Shown here in pieces: positions 25,502 to 36,842 of a stretch of 45,000 nt of DNA. The notes below the pieces were generated by a model, which saw only the letters and a list, made by a program, of their open reading frames with translations, was not told the DNA's origin and did no database searches. The stretch covers positions 1,750,001 through 1,795,000 of the forward strand of contig OZ026562.1 in NCBI GenBank assembly GCA_964020155.1, read 5' to 3'. Every line of letters starts with the position of its first letter. The first letter of the stretch is position 1. Made by a program: the position numbers and the translations under genes. Origin of the DNA: Chondrilla cf. caribensis. Its lineage: Eukaryota > Porifera > Demospongiae > Chondrillida > Chondrillidae.

Positions 25502-26389
25502 TTCTGTTCACTTTGGTGTGGTTTTGGAAGAGATACTGGGATATTCATTCACTAGTGAATTGTGGAACCTCACTTCTCATTGCTCACTTGTACCCTTGGT
25601 TCTGGAATGTCGATATGAGCATGAGAAAAACGTTTGGAAAAATAACCCACACGTACGTACCACACCGTACCACTCACCATAGTCCGATTCAGTGAGGTCA
25701 AGCCTGTACCTGGATATGTTTGTTATGATATAGTGTATGACCTCATATGACAAGTATAATATCATGTCATAAGTTGATACCTTACATCATGACCCCTGTT
25801 TGTAGAGCTAAACCTTCCTACTATGATGATGCACCCTGTCCATTCCCGTATCACTGGATTTCGAATTCAAAGTTGAATTATGTTTGAGTAGGGATTTTGG
25901 ATTTGAATTATGGCCCCCTTTCCAGTCTACTAGCCTGCTGTGACTGTTATGTCAAGTAAACACCTCAAGACAGGTGAAGGAAGCTAGGGATGGCTCAGCG
26001 ACACAAGAGCTAGATATGCACTTGAACCATTGTTGAAGTGTGTAATTGTCTTGGTATTTTGATCGACATTTGACGTTCTATAGCGCTGATAGATTAGATT
26101 GTTCCAAACATCATTCATCTTGAGACTCTTATCAGAACGGTCGTAGACGGGCAGATTACTGAATTAATACTAGTGAGGGTAAATGTACAAAAAGCGTTTA
26201 TTCTTTTAGAAGTGAAAGTCAATTTTGCAAACACTCTAACCTTTGTTCCTGTGAAATACGCTCAGGTTAGGTATGTATGCACACTGAGAAACCTGTTGAA
26301 CTGTGATTTAGAAGCCATACATTTGAAATTGCATTTGGTTGGGTTCTTCTGTCCTCTAGTTGGCTTGAACGACCCACATTGTAAAGGAC
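25500..26389. other. Intergenic, no gene seen
   Basis: No recognisable exon, RNA gene or repeat. Several short open frames lack coding character. Confidence 0.4.
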
Positions 26390-26686
26390 ATGCTCACAAC
26401 ACTGGGAACAGTAATGTTAGCGAGAGTCTGGCATGCTAGACCAACCCTGCATGCATCTAGAAGTGTTGGAGGGGAGGTTGCAATGCGTCTGAGGTGCACA
26501 GGTGAGACTGGGTGTTTACATATACCAAGCTGATAGCTGTCAAACTGTAGACAGCTGTTCACCTTTCGTGTTTGCTATGAAATCACTGTTATGTCACGCC
26601 AACTTATTTATAACCATCTTACGGTTACTATTTATAGATGAAATATTTGATACGCAGCAGAATTACGATCTTCTCTACTTGGCCAG
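26390..26686 (+). CDS. Possible two-exon start of an unrecognised gene
   Basis: ATG at 26390 opens a 37-codon frame to a donor at 26502. A second exon, 26638-26686, follows a typical acceptor (ttactatttatag) and joins in phase (1 then 2 nt) to read TDEIFDTQQNYDLLYLA. The first exon is rich in R, S, T and A with almost no acidic residues before the junction, like a mitochondrial targeting sequence. I could not find a convincing third exon before the next gene at 27.6 kb. One candidate at 27149 would add a short tail ending QLLPNV-stop. Function is unknown; it may be partial or spurious. Confidence 0.3.
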
Positions 26687-27087
26687 GTAATTATCGAATT
26701 GATAATGTAATGCTAGGTATAAATGACCAAGTCATTAATTGTTATTATTTTCATGTTATAATAGTGTTACACTATTGTGAATAATGTACTTCATAATACA
26801 TGACACAGTGTTCTCCCCAGTTGTGTTAGCTAGGGTGTATTTGCCCAGGTCGCTAAGCTTTTCACAGAAGAGGCCGAATAAAAGTCAGTAAATACGTAGT
26901 ATGTATAGCAGTTCTTTCCAGCTATGCTATGGCATAGTGCCCCGCCATCCCTCCATAATCAAGCGCTATACCTCATTGTCGTGTTATTCTTTACTTTTAA
27001 TGTCTTGCCTTGCTGTTGACCATTTTCAGCTACTTGTATTTTGTTTTGGATTTTACTGGTTTTTTGGTCTGCTGGGGACGGAAATCC

Positions 27088-27120
27088 GCCATTTTGGTAT
27101 GACGTCACATACAAAATGGC
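27088..27120. promoter_or_regulatory. Near-palindrome around a full CRE site
   Basis: TGACGTCA, the full CREB/ATF consensus, lies at 27100-27107 and is flanked almost symmetrically by gccattttg and caaaatggc. An ATG at 27117 opens a 44-codon frame. It could be a small promoter or a transposable element end. Similar tgacgtca-type words end the dispersed repeats at 16.5 and 21.1 kb. Confidence 0.4.
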
Positions 27121-27544
27121 TGATGCTCATTTTTATCTTCAGGCTAGTAATCAAGCAACTTTTGCCCAATGTGTAGCGATACTCCTTCATAGGATCCTGG
27201 GAAAAAATTATAATGCTTTGTATTATTGTAGCCAGGTTAAATAGTATGTATACAAAGGTAACTGTGTGGACTGAGATAGTGCATATTCCAATATAAAATT
27301 ACAGTGTATGAGAATGTTTACACAAGGTATCATAATTGTTTGTTTAATGTAATCTGATTTGCGGTAAAATCAAAGTGACCTTGACATTGATATGATGTAG
27401 CTGGTGATGTATGTATGACATCCTCGAAGTTATCCTTACAAACAGATGGCATTGACTTCTGGACTGTCCCATCCTGATATCTTTGTATATTCGGTTCTCT
27501 GTTGACTTCATAGTCACCTAGTATGCCCACATTTGATGTGAAAG

Positions 27545-27552
27545 TATAAATA
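27545..27552 (+). promoter_or_regulatory. TATA box of secreted-family gene 1
   Basis: TATAAATA lies 113 bp before the start codon at 27665, a normal spacing for a leader of about 80-90 nt. Confidence 0.65.
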
Positions 27553-27664
27553 AAGCAGGACCAGGAGTGATGTTCATCAGACGAGCAAGTTAACAGTGTC
27601 AGAGTAAAACCGATTTTGTACAGTTTCAACTCTTGGATTATCTTTGCCGACAAATTACTTAAAA

Positions 27665-28624
27665 ATGGTCCTGCAAAATGGAAAGTCGTTTGAGACCATT
27701 AACAACTGCAGAGTGTTTGTAGTAATGTTTGCACTACTTAGCGTTTTATGTGCTGTGAGGGCTGCTCCAGCTTCACATTGTCGAAGCACAAATTCTGGAA
27801 CGGAGGTAAACTCTACAAAACTGACTGCAACCTGTCCATTGGATTTGCAAGTGGATTTTAACACAGTGTCTAAGAGTTGCATTTGCAACTCCTTGAAAGA
27901 TCTTTACCTCAAACTTGTGAACGTACAGACTTCACGATGTGATGACGAGAATAACACCACGGTAATTTACTTTAATGTACAATTTGTAAACTGCAGTATG
28001 GATGATTGAGCCTAATGTATTCTTCCTTCCTTTCGTCTTTTTTCATTTCAGGACGTTTATGGGCTGCCAATTGCAAATATGTCTTTTGATTCTCTCATTT
28101 TGACATTGGATCATTTGATAAATTTGGAACCTTTCTTTGGTGCGATACATGTGCTTGAAAAGGGTTTGAGAGGTAGTCTTAAGAACCTCACGGGTATCAT
28201 AAAAGACTTACGGGAGGATGGAACCATGGTAGGTTCACCAGCAGACACAATGATCTAGTTCACCACTTGTAGTACTGCATCATCGAAGTACTTTGAAATG
28301 TGATGCATGCATACTAAATTCAACCGTGCAACATCTTTGCAAAGTGTATAGTACATGCATGTATGTAATACCATATAATGATATTCATTGGTGTAGTTGA
28401 GATGTATGCTGAGAATGTACCGGTTGCTACTTTACCTGCCTCATCCACTGTAGAATTTTCATAGAATCTGTGAGATAAAACCTGTTGACAAGGATACCTT
28501 CACTAATTCCCTGACCGTATTGGATAATCCTGAGGAGGAGGTTGACACCGATGAGGAGAATATTGTTATCAGACTAGCATGTGAAGCAGGAAAAAAATTT
28601 TATGAAGTTTGTGGGACTGTGTAG
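27665..28624 (+). CDS. Small secreted helical protein, family gene 1
   Basis: Exons 27665-27961, 28052-28228 and 28454-28624 give 214 residues; both introns are phase 0 with GT-AG ends. Residues 1-34 form a signal peptide: charged start, hydrophobic core FVVMFALLSVLCAV, probable cleavage after VRA. The mature part has TCPLDL near its start, the exon 2 block VYGLPIANMS followed by amphipathic, leucine-rich stretches likely to be helices, several N-x-S/T sites (NNT, NMS, NLT), and a C-terminal exon with CEIKPVD and RLACEAGKK. The third exon is joined at the pyrimidine-rich acceptor tccactgtag. It ends nine codons earlier than genes 2 and 3. The product is probably an extracellular ligand or effector; a four-helix cytokine-like fold is my hypothesis, without a recognised family. 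Confidence 0.8.
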
Positions 28625-28953
28625 CCTATACGGAGGATGAGGAGGTGTTGTCTGGACAGTGCTTGTAAAAGCTGACGGAATTATACAGGAACTATTATTT
28701 CATTAGTAATTGACTGATTATTACTGTAATTATACATATCTTTCAGTGCAGACAAAGGTTATTGTTTCTACCATTTCCAATCACTTAAGTATTAGCATGT
28801 ATGGGGAATATTGCAATTTTATTCTACCTTTTCAGTATTCAAACGACTGTTATGATATTATTATTGCATTTTTTCTCATGATTTTGTTTTATCAATGTAC
28901 TATGATTTCAGATATTATATCAACAGAGAAATTGTCCATTTAATATTGGTACT

Positions 28954-28959
28954 AATAAA
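28954..28959 (+). terminator. Polyadenylation signal of gene 1
   Basis: AATAAA about 330 bp after the stop, followed by A/T-rich and then GT-rich sequence (gtgtgtgtatgtgttgtg at ~28984), the usual arrangement at a cleavage site. Confidence 0.6.
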
Positions 28960-29042
28960 TTATATACTATAAAAGTCAGTAGTGTGTGTATGTGTTGTGC
29001 CGTGCTTGTGTGTATTATGTATTATTTGTCCACAAAAAGGTA

Positions 29043-29227
29043 TACAGTGAATACTCGTTAATCCGCCGCAATTCATTTTCAAAGTATATGGTGGATTAAT
29101 GAGTTTGGCAGATTAACTGGATGTTCTTTGGTACTTGTACATTGTATTGGTACTGGGAATTCGAAATTGTGGCAGATTAAAAGGTTTGGCGGATAAAGCG
29201 GTGGCGGATTAATGAGAATTCACTGTA
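29043..29227. mobile_element. Miniature inverted-repeat element F
   Basis: It begins TACAGTGAATACTCGTTAAT and ends GATTAATGAGAATTCACTGTA-like, with TA at both ends. The interior has four variants of the word ggcggatta/taatccgcc. A different family from A-E but with the same CAGTG-type ends. Confidence 0.8.
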
Positions 29228-29460
29228 GATGTACACAAGTCCTTAATTTGTTATGGTTTTGTATGGCTTTGTTATGTATGGTATACACCACATTGAGTTC
29301 ATCAATCACCATCAGTTTGTCAATAAACACACCCTGATGTCACCATTGGGTAATTGTACATAATATAAAATTAATAGTATGACTGTATTATTATAAAGTT
29401 ACACACCTAGCTTACACAAATTGTTATTCTGTATTGTCACAACATGGAAGTCTAACATTA

Positions 29461-29755
29461 GTTATACCCCGCCTTTGCTGGTGCAATACTCACCACTTGG
29501 TTTTGACATTTGATAGCTTGATGGAAAGTGGCCGTGATGATGTTGAGGGCAGTGGCCATGATGATGATGTTGAGGGCAGTGACCGTGATGATGATGTTGA
29601 GGGGAGTGGCCGTGATGATGTTGAGGGCAGTGGCCATGATGATGATGAGGGCAAGTGTTACACCGAGGGCGAAGCCCCGACGAGGTTATCGCTTCTTGAC
29701 ACTCAAGACTAGTAGTATATCCCCATGCATATACCAAACAAAGGCGGGGTATAAC
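29461..29755. mobile_element. Element with 17-bp inverted repeats and a GD-rich minisatellite
   Basis: Perfect ends: GTTATACCCCGCCTTTG at 29461-29477 and its reverse complement at 29739-29755. Inside, 29521-29655 is a tandem repeat of 27-30 bp (gatgatgttgagggcagtgg). Every unit is a multiple of three, so a frame with repeated D-D-V-E-G-S stays open. The 3' part has cgagggcgaagccccgacgag, similar in style to the loop of the hairpin at 15858-15970. Confidence 0.75.
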
Positions 29756-30396
29756 AAAAATTTGTATCCCGTCAAAACGTTCGTGAGTACGTTAACGTTA
29801 CGAATACAGACAAGAATTTTGGCCAGGAAAGATTTCTTTAGGACCTGGAAACAACAGTAAATTTTAAAATCAGAGGCAAGTTAACAATTAATGACGGAGC
29901 ACCTATCGACTCTCTAATACGCAGCAAAGAGATGTGGCGATAATGATGACAGCGATCGTTTCCCTGAGCTTACCGAATTGGAAGAGTGGACAAATCCTTA
30001 TATGCCCAAAACACCGCCAAGAGAACCATTGTCCAAATGGGCGGAGTAATTATCCAGCCTAGCCCGAACCACGAAGTCTTCGATCTGAGTGACTCACTGA
30101 TCGATTTATCTTGGAATCGTTCTCGATTCGTTGCCCTTCTGAAAACATCCTAGTTTTAATTTTGTGCCGATTTGTATGCATGTATTCCTAAAACTGAATT
30201 GGTGTGGTCTTTAGCGTGTGTGACCATAGATACTCCATGGTGTGACATTGCTGAAGCATTGATTGTCTATAATGTTATAAGTGACAAGTGCGGCGATAAT
30301 TGATAACTTCCTTTTATTAAGGAAACGGGAAATATTATATCAGTAACGAGGTCAGGAATATTATAAGAGTCTATTGTAATTGTATTATAGTTAGTC
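29756..30396. other. Possible decayed coding fragment and intergenic sequence
   Basis: Around 29940-30050 an acidic frame reads like DSDRFPELTELEEW followed by PKTPPREPLSKW. It resembles in character the fragments upstream of the dispersed repeats at 16.1 and 20.6 kb. No start, splice structure or family is recognisable. It is probably a remnant of a transposable element. Confidence 0.3.

Positions 30397-30451
<55 letters not shown>
30397..30451. repeat. (ATT)n microsatellite
   Basis: About 18 uninterrupted ATT units. Confidence 0.95.
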
Positions 30452-31330
30452 GTTATTATCATTTTATACATTATTACTCCACCCAATACTTGATTCTACA
30501 CCTGGGGGACCACCTTCCAGGAGGCCTTCGACCCTATCTCCCAGGTTCAGACCGGTCTCCTGTACATTAACAAACGTTGTACAGGAATTCCGTGGATGCA
30601 TTTCCCGAACTTAGGTGTGGGAATTGTCTCTCAGACAAGGTCCAGTGTCTGCGGAAGCACCGGGGGCGGGGCTTCACCCCCGTCCAAGGATGGGTTCATG
30701 ATGATCCCCCGCTGCATGCTTGTACATAGGATAGGTAGTAGTGATTAGGAGGTAGGAGACAGTGGTAAGCTGTAGTGTGAGTGCTAGCATGTGCTGGCAC
30801 TCAGGTTATGCCCGCTAGTCTAGATCAGAGGAAGTTAGGCATTGAGTATATCGGGTATATACTGTAGTTGGTGTTTATGAAGTTAAGTGATAATGCATAC
30901 GCATCGGGATACATGATATTATTATAATATTATATTATGCAGTATCAGTAATTTTAACAATACATACATACATACATACATACAGTATTGTTATTGTTTA
31001 TATTTGAAGAAAAAATCTGTATTCAACTATATGTACTAGTGACTCAGATTTTTTTATTATAATAAGGGTACATCTCATCGTAGTATAACTGACAGTGACA
31101 CCTGCCATAGTTATGACACATGGAGACAGTTTAGGCATAGCTTCTTTTCCAGTATCATTTTTAGTAAGTATGCATGCATACCCATAGCGCTGTTTATATA
31201 TGATAGGTTCTGTGGTAATTCAAATAGTGTATGATAATCATGTAGGCATTCACTGGATCCTTGTATCTATATCCCTCAGCAACTAGACATCCGTATCAGT
31301 CTCCAAAGTAGGTAGTGTATCCAAACCTTG
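30452..31330. other. Intergenic; GC-richer repeat-like block at 30490-30720
   Basis: No gene is recognised. The block 30490-30720 is GC-richer than its surroundings and contains short inverted words (cctgggggaccacc, ccaggaggcc, gggggcggggcttcaccccc). It could be a transposable element piece. A (catacata)n tract lies at about 30962-30983. Confidence 0.4.
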
Positions 31331-31563
31331 AAAATTGTGTAAAACCCTTGTCACAGGTGTATAGGAAGGTGTTTTCACATCAGGATACCCTAGCTTCCAG
31401 GATACAGGATATTCAAAACTGCTGTTGCTAGGATGCACAAACATCCCGATAAGTAAGTACGTGTGTATACCAATAGAACCATTTCTAATAGATTATGTGG
31501 TAATTGAAATACTGTGTGATAATTATGTTGTAAGTATTCCCTGGACCCTTGTACCTATATTAT

Positions 31564-31594
31564 GTGTGCGCGCGCGCGTGTGTGTGTGTGTGTA
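31564..31594. repeat. (GC)n/(GT)n microsatellite
   Basis: tgtgcgcgcgcgcgtgtgtg; the counterpart in unit 2 has expanded to about 210 bp (34979-35195). Confidence 0.9.
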
Positions 31595-32390
31595 TACTAT
31601 CCATCCATTCTATCAAAAAATAATATTATAAGTACGACTAAATTCCTAGTGTGATTTGTATGGCGTTTATCAAATTGCATTACATTGACTTCATCCATTG
31701 TTAATATCTATTAATTTTGGATGGTTTCCTGATGTCACCCATGTGGGAGTTGCACATAATATTTACTGTAGTACTTGCTTCACACAAATTGCCGCTTAGT
31801 ACCAGTCTGTGCTGTACCAGTAATGTGATCATAAATAGTTATTATAGCTTCATGCATCTATCACCATTATCTCAACAGTGAACACAGACCCATACCCAAG
31901 CAAACAATAGCTGACACATGTTGGCTTTGGGGAAGGAGTTGATATGAAATCATTAGAACTTACATGTCAGACTGAGTATGCTCTGAAAGACTGTGGTAGA
32001 CCCTGAACAAGATAGAAGATGTTATGTTAGCTGGAGCTCTTGGCTGACAGTCCTTTCTGTTATACTTTCAGCTTTGTGTAGCTCTATATAATGAAGTGGG
32101 TGGAACATAGACCCTGGCACAATGGATGCACACAGGATATTAAATGTTGCCGGAAAACAATGAAATTAATGACAGACATATGGACAGCTTTGAAGATCTC
32201 ACTATCTTATTAAATCGATCACAGTCCTGGAAAATGTGCAGTTAATTTAAATGTAATTATGTAATGATATAGCAAGGATATAAACACTCAGTTGGATGAG
32301 ATCACTTTGAATTTCCCAGTTTTGTATAAATTTCCCTTTGCATACTATTCCCATTACATACGTAGTAAGGACAGCTGTGTATCAATTACA

Positions 32391-32416
32391 TAACGTCCTA
32401 ACTGACGTTATAAAAG
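32391..32416 (+). promoter_or_regulatory. Core promoter of gene 2: inverted repeat plus TATA box
   Basis: TAACGTC and GACGTTA form an inverted repeat with a 6-bp spacer (32391-32410), and the right arm runs into TATAAAAG (32409-32416). ACGTC halves resemble CREB/ATF or bZIP sites. The start codon is 145 bp downstream. Confidence 0.65.
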
Positions 32417-32553
32417 CTCACAAAGCGGTGAACAGTCAGTTTATAGCAGAGTTAAAGAATATTTTAGTTCAGAATCTATAGTAACCCTAGTATAGTAACT
32501 GTTCCCGTTAGTTTCAACTCTTGAATTGTTTTTGCCCACAAATTCCTTCAAAA

Positions 32554-33767
32554 ATGATCCTGCAAAATGGAAAGTCGTTTGAGACCATCAACAACTGCAG
32601 AGTGTTTGTGGTAATAGTTGCACTACTTAGTGTTTTATGTGCTGTGAGGGCTGCTCCAGCTTCACATCGTCAAAGCTGCACAAATTCTGGAACGGGGGTA
32701 ATTTCTACAAAACTGACTGCAACCTGTCTATTGGATTTGCAAGTGGATATTACAGTGTCTAAGAGTTGCATTTGCAGCTCCCCGAGAGTGAAAGAACTCC
32801 ACGGTGATTTGATATCAATACTGGATGTCATTGAGAAATGTCGTGAAGAGAATATAACCAACTTGGAGGTAATTTATTTCAATGTACAATTTGTACCTTG
32901 ATGATAACTTCAGTACGGACGATTGAGCCTAATGTATTCATCCTTTTTGGACGTACGTTTGTGCTATTTAATAACTACAGTGACTATTATAGCATACAAA
33001 TACCACATATACACATCCATGAACTCTAGGATGGCACTTTTGAAACTTCACTACCATTGGTGTATGTGTTACATGTTACCTCTGTTCATCCAAAGGAAAG
33101 TGTGTTGTATATAGCCTATTCAAGGTTCATGAGATGAAAGTTAGTGATTGTCTTTTTTCATTTCAGGAGGTTTATGGGCTGCCAATTGCAAATATGTCTT
33201 TTGACTCTCTCATTTTGACATTGGACCAATTGATAAATTTGGAACCTTTTTTTGATGCGTTATATTTAGAAAGACAGTCTAAAACGAGTTTGAATGGTAG
33301 TCTCGTGGGTCTCAATACAACCATCAAAGATTTACGGGAGAATGGAACCATGGTAGGTTCACCAGCAGACACAATGATCTCACCACTTGTAGTACTGTAT
33401 CATCGAAGTACTTTGAAACGTGATGCATGCATACTAAAAGTGTACTAAATTCAACCGTGCAACACTTTTGTGAAGTGTATAGTACATGCATGTAAGTAAT
33501 ACCATCTAATGATATTCATTGGTGTAGTTGAGATGTATGCTGAAAATGTGCCAGTTGCTACCTTACCTGCTTCATCCACTGTAGAATTTTCATAGAATCT
33601 GCGAGATAAAACCTGTTGACGAGGATGCCTTCACTGAATCCCTGACTGTATTGGAACATCCTGAGGATGTTACCCATGAGGAGAATATTGTTGTCAGACT
33701 AGCATGTGAAGCAAAAAAAAAATTATGTGACGTTTGTGGGACTGCACTACGATATTGTAAAAATTAA
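32554..33767 (+). CDS. Small secreted helical protein, family gene 2
   Basis: Exons 32554-32868, 33167-33352 and 33585-33767, phase-0 GT-AG introns of 298 and 232 bp, 227 residues. The signal peptide is nearly the same as in gene 1 (core FVVIVALLSVLCAV, cleavage expected after VRA). Mature features: CTNSG, TATCLLDLQVD, CIC, an exon 1 end with EENITNLE, then EVYGLPIANMS, a helical middle with NGS, NTT and NGT glycosylation sites, and a C-terminal exon CEIKPVDEDAF, RLACEAKKKLCDVCG, ending RYCKN. Ten cysteines sit in the mature chain, in line with disulphides in a secreted protein. Relative to gene 1, exon 3 has an in-frame 6-bp deletion and a longer tail, so the frame is under constraint. Confidence 0.85.
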
Positions 33768-33958
33768 GTCATCTAGTGGCCGAATATAGTTAAATTTCTG
33801 TGATTATCTCCATAACAGATAGATTATTCAATATATATTTATTGTAATATTATTTAGTGCAATGCAGCCTTTTTATTCACTTTATTTTATCAACAGATTT
33901 ATTATTTAATTTTATTTAAAGGTATGAATTTTTAGTTGATATTCTTAACTTGTATAAT

Positions 33959-33964
33959 AATAAA
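33959..33964 (+). terminator. Polyadenylation signal of gene 2
   Basis: AATAAA in an A/T-rich stretch about 190 bp after the stop; the same in gene 3 at 38248-38253. Confidence 0.6.
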
Positions 33965-34358
33965 TACATTCTTTTTAATACTATTGTATTATTGTATAAT
34001 TTCCGTGGTTCAAATTTACAATAAGCCATCACTCGGTTACGAGGGCAATGTGTCCGATTGACATTGTACGGGACATGAGGGTATAGCACCCGCAGGGTGA
34101 GAACATTGCCCTTGGACAATTACATACTGTTGCATAGTACGTACATGTCCCTACATTCAAGCACTCCGGCATGCATATGTTCAGTTCATGCACTGGGTGC
34201 CTTGTGAAGTAGTCTTTGGATTAAGTTTTCCCAGTATATTAAATAATAATACATTATTGTAACAATACAAAATTGAAATTACTCAACATATACACACCTT
34301 AATACTGTACCAGTAATTGCATACATACTTTTCGCATGTACTGTATTGTGTTTTGTAG

Positions 34359-34434
34359 TCAGCAAATAGTTGAAGTGGGAGAAAATTGCCCAGAAAGGAG
34401 AGATCCCACAAGCACAAGAGGGCCCAACATTCTG
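34359..34434 (+). pseudogene. Dead copy of kelch exon 3 (unit 1)
   Basis: A 76-bp exon copy with intron flanks matches minus-strand 18766-18841; the whole similar segment is about 34325-34680 versus 18525-18872. Acceptor and donor are kept (ttttgtag; gtaggtgc), but the start changed to TCAGCAAATAG, which puts TAG in the kelch frame. Only this exon was copied, in the opposite orientation to the parent gene. Confidence 0.85.
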
Positions 34435-34978
34435 GTAGGTGCTCATTGAAGGCTTCACTCATTGATAACTTCTATATAGAGTTGATACTGTACCCAGACT
34501 TCCTGATGTGGTGGATGTGTACTGTGTGGTACAAACCTTGAAGACATTTTCAAGATTTCAATCCCAGAATTCATCACAATGGTACTGGATTCACATCCAC
34601 TGTATTATGTTCTATTATATGCAACAATTCTTTAGTATCAAAATCACTACGTGGGTTTTTCCTTACACATAGCCCTCTTTCTTCTCTCCCAAACCTTAAT
34701 TGATTTAGGGTGGATTTTTGAAATACTTAGCCATTTGAAGCCTATTCAATGCTATAACGTGTAAAACCCTTGTCACAGGTGTATAGGAAGGTGTTTTGAC
34801 ATCAAGATACCCTAGCTTCCAGGATACAGGATATTCCCAACTGCTGTTGCTAGGATGCACAAACATCCCGATAAGTATGTGTGTATACCAATAGAACCAT
34901 TTCTAATAGATTATGTGGTAATTGAAATACTGTGTGGTAATTATGTTGTAAGTATTCACTGGATCCTTGTACCTATAT

Positions 34979-35080
34979 CGTGTGTGTGTGCGTGTGTATG
35001 TGTGTGTGTGCGTGTGTGTGTGTGTGTGTATGTGTGTATATGTGGGATTTCCTTGTACCTATATGCATGTGTGTGTGCGC

Positions 35081-35147
<67 letters not shown>

Positions 35148-35195
35148 TTTGTGTATGTGTGTACATGTGAGTGTTTGTGTTTGTATATTATATGT
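34979..35195. repeat. (GT)n microsatellite in unit 2
   Basis: Long (GT)n with GC and TA interruptions and a unique stretch at 35040-35065. Much longer than its counterpart at 31564. Confidence 0.95.
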
Positions 35196-35389
35196 GTAAT
35201 GCAATTGTGGTATACTATATATTAAATACTATCCATCCGTTCTATCAAAAATATAAGTACGACTGAAGTTCCTAGTGTGATTTGTACGGCTTTTATCAAA
35301 TTGCATTACATTGACTTCATCCATTGTTAATATTTTGGATGATTTCCTGATGTCACCCATGTGGCAGATGCACATAATATTACTGTAGT

Positions 35390-35948
35390 TTGGTGGATTA
35401 TTTAGGCAAGGCCTGGCTAGGGGCTTTTTAGTTTTTGGTGAATCACCGTGGCAACTAACCACAAGCCACAAGGCTTTTGTGGTTAGTGGGACTTGCATCC
35501 ACCTTGGTTGCCGTGGAGACCAGTCTCCATCCGGTCAGCAATCCAAGCAACGGGAACTACAGACAGCTGTTTCGTCCTTGTTAGGACTCATCAGTGTAAC
35601 ATACCCACTTCATGCTTGGACCGCATTTCCTTTTATACTATCCATCCACCACAAGATAGCACTTGTGGTTTCAGGAAAGTGTCAACAAATGATGGGGACT
35701 GTGACCCTTATTAATGGCTGGGGGGGGGGTTTAATGGGTTTGGTGGATTATTTAGCCAAGGCCTGGCTACACTGATGAGTCCTAACAAGGACGAAACAGC
35801 TGCCTGTAGTTCCCGCTGTTTGGATTGCCGACCAGATGGAGACTGGTTACCACGGCAACCAAAGCGGACGCAAGTCCCACTAACCACAAAAGCCTTGTAG
35901 CTTGTGGTTAGTTGCCACGGTGATTCACCAAAAAAATAAAAATAACAA
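35390..35948. mobile_element. 559-bp fold-back insertion with 14-bp target duplication
   Basis: Unit 1 lacks this segment, so it is a datable insertion. The 14 bases aatattactgtagt flank it on both sides (35376-35389 and 35949-35962). Arms of about 160 bp (~35430-35598 and ~35770-35930) are inverted copies of each other. The 5' end word tttggtggattatttag recurs directly at 35739. The 3' end is A-rich (ccaaaaaaataaaaataac). A long target duplication plus an A-rich tail would suit retrotransposition; inverted arms suit a fold-back DNA element. Confidence 0.8.
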
Positions 35949-36679
35949 AATATTACTGTAGTAGTACATGCTTCACAGAAATTGCTGCTTAGTACCAGTC
36001 TGTGCTGTCACGACGTCGACATGACTTAAATGTAAAGTAGCAGCCATATTATAATATGAATGTGTAGTAGTCATATCACTTATATAGTTTGAGAGAAAGA
36101 ATAGTCACCTGTACCAGTAATGTGATCATAAGTAGTTAGCTTCATGCATCTATCACCATTATCACAATAGTGATCACAGACCCATACCCAAACAATAGCT
36201 GGCACATGTTGGCTGTTAGAGAAGGAATTTATACGAAATCATTAGAACTTACACGTCAGACTGAGTATGCTCTGAAAGAGTGTGGTAGACCCTGAACAAG
36301 ATAGAAGTTGTTATGTTAGCTGGAGCTCTTGGCTGACAGTCCTTTCTGTTATACTTTCAGCTTTGTGTAGCTCTATATAATGAAGTGGGTGGAACATAGA
36401 CCCTGGCACAATGGATGCACACAGGATATTAAATGTTGCCGGAAAACAATGAAATTAATGACAGACATATGGACAGCTTTGAAGATCTCACTATCTTATT
36501 AAATCGATCACAGTCCTGGAAAATGTGCAGTTAATTTAAATGTAATTATGTAATGATATAGCAAGGATATAAACACTCAGTTGGATGAGATCACTTTGAA
36601 TTTCCCAGTTTTGTATAAATTTCCCTTTGCATACTATTCCCATTACATACGTAGTAAGGACAGCTGTGTATCAATTACA

Positions 36680-36705
36680 TAACGTCCTAACTGACGTTAT
36701 AAAAG
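36680..36705 (+). promoter_or_regulatory. Core promoter of gene 3
   Basis: Same inverted repeat plus TATAAAAG arrangement as gene 2, at an offset of 4289 bp. Confidence 0.65.
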
Positions 36706-36842
36706 CTCACAAAGCGGTGAACAGTCAGTTTATAGCAGAGTTAAAGAATATTTTAGTTCAGAATCTATAGTAACCCTAGTATAGTAACTGTTCCCGTTAG
36801 TTTCAACTCTTGAATTGTTTTTGCCCACAAATTCCTTCAAAA

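Larger units (their letters stand above)
31330..34750 (+). repeat. Tandem duplication, unit 1
   Basis: About 3.4 kb beginning with the words gtaaaacccttgtcacagg and ctagcttccaggatacagg. It contains secreted-family gene 2 and a dead copy of kelch exon 3. It is repeated by unit 2 (34750-39045). Flanks are roughly 90 percent alike, but 32020-34239 is identical to 36309-38528 as far as I compared. Confidence 0.9.

Noticed and set aside
28437..28454. Apparent frameshift or second frame upstream of exon 3 in genes 1 and 2
   Set aside because: Between genes 1 and 2 the differences in 28400-28440 all fall at third positions of a frame that ends at TAG just before exon 3, which first suggested programmed frameshifting. 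The acceptor tccactgtag at 28453 gives a phase-0 join, a pyrimidine tract and agreement with gene 4, so this is intron and the pattern is chance.
30490..30720. tRNA, snRNA or 7SL-like RNA gene
   Set aside because: The block is GC-richer and has a ggttcaga word, but no A-box/B-box pair, cloverleaf or terminator is visible.
33134..33448. Independent 104-residue gene
   Set aside because: It is exon 2 of secreted gene 2 read through both splice sites; the same applies at 37423-37737.
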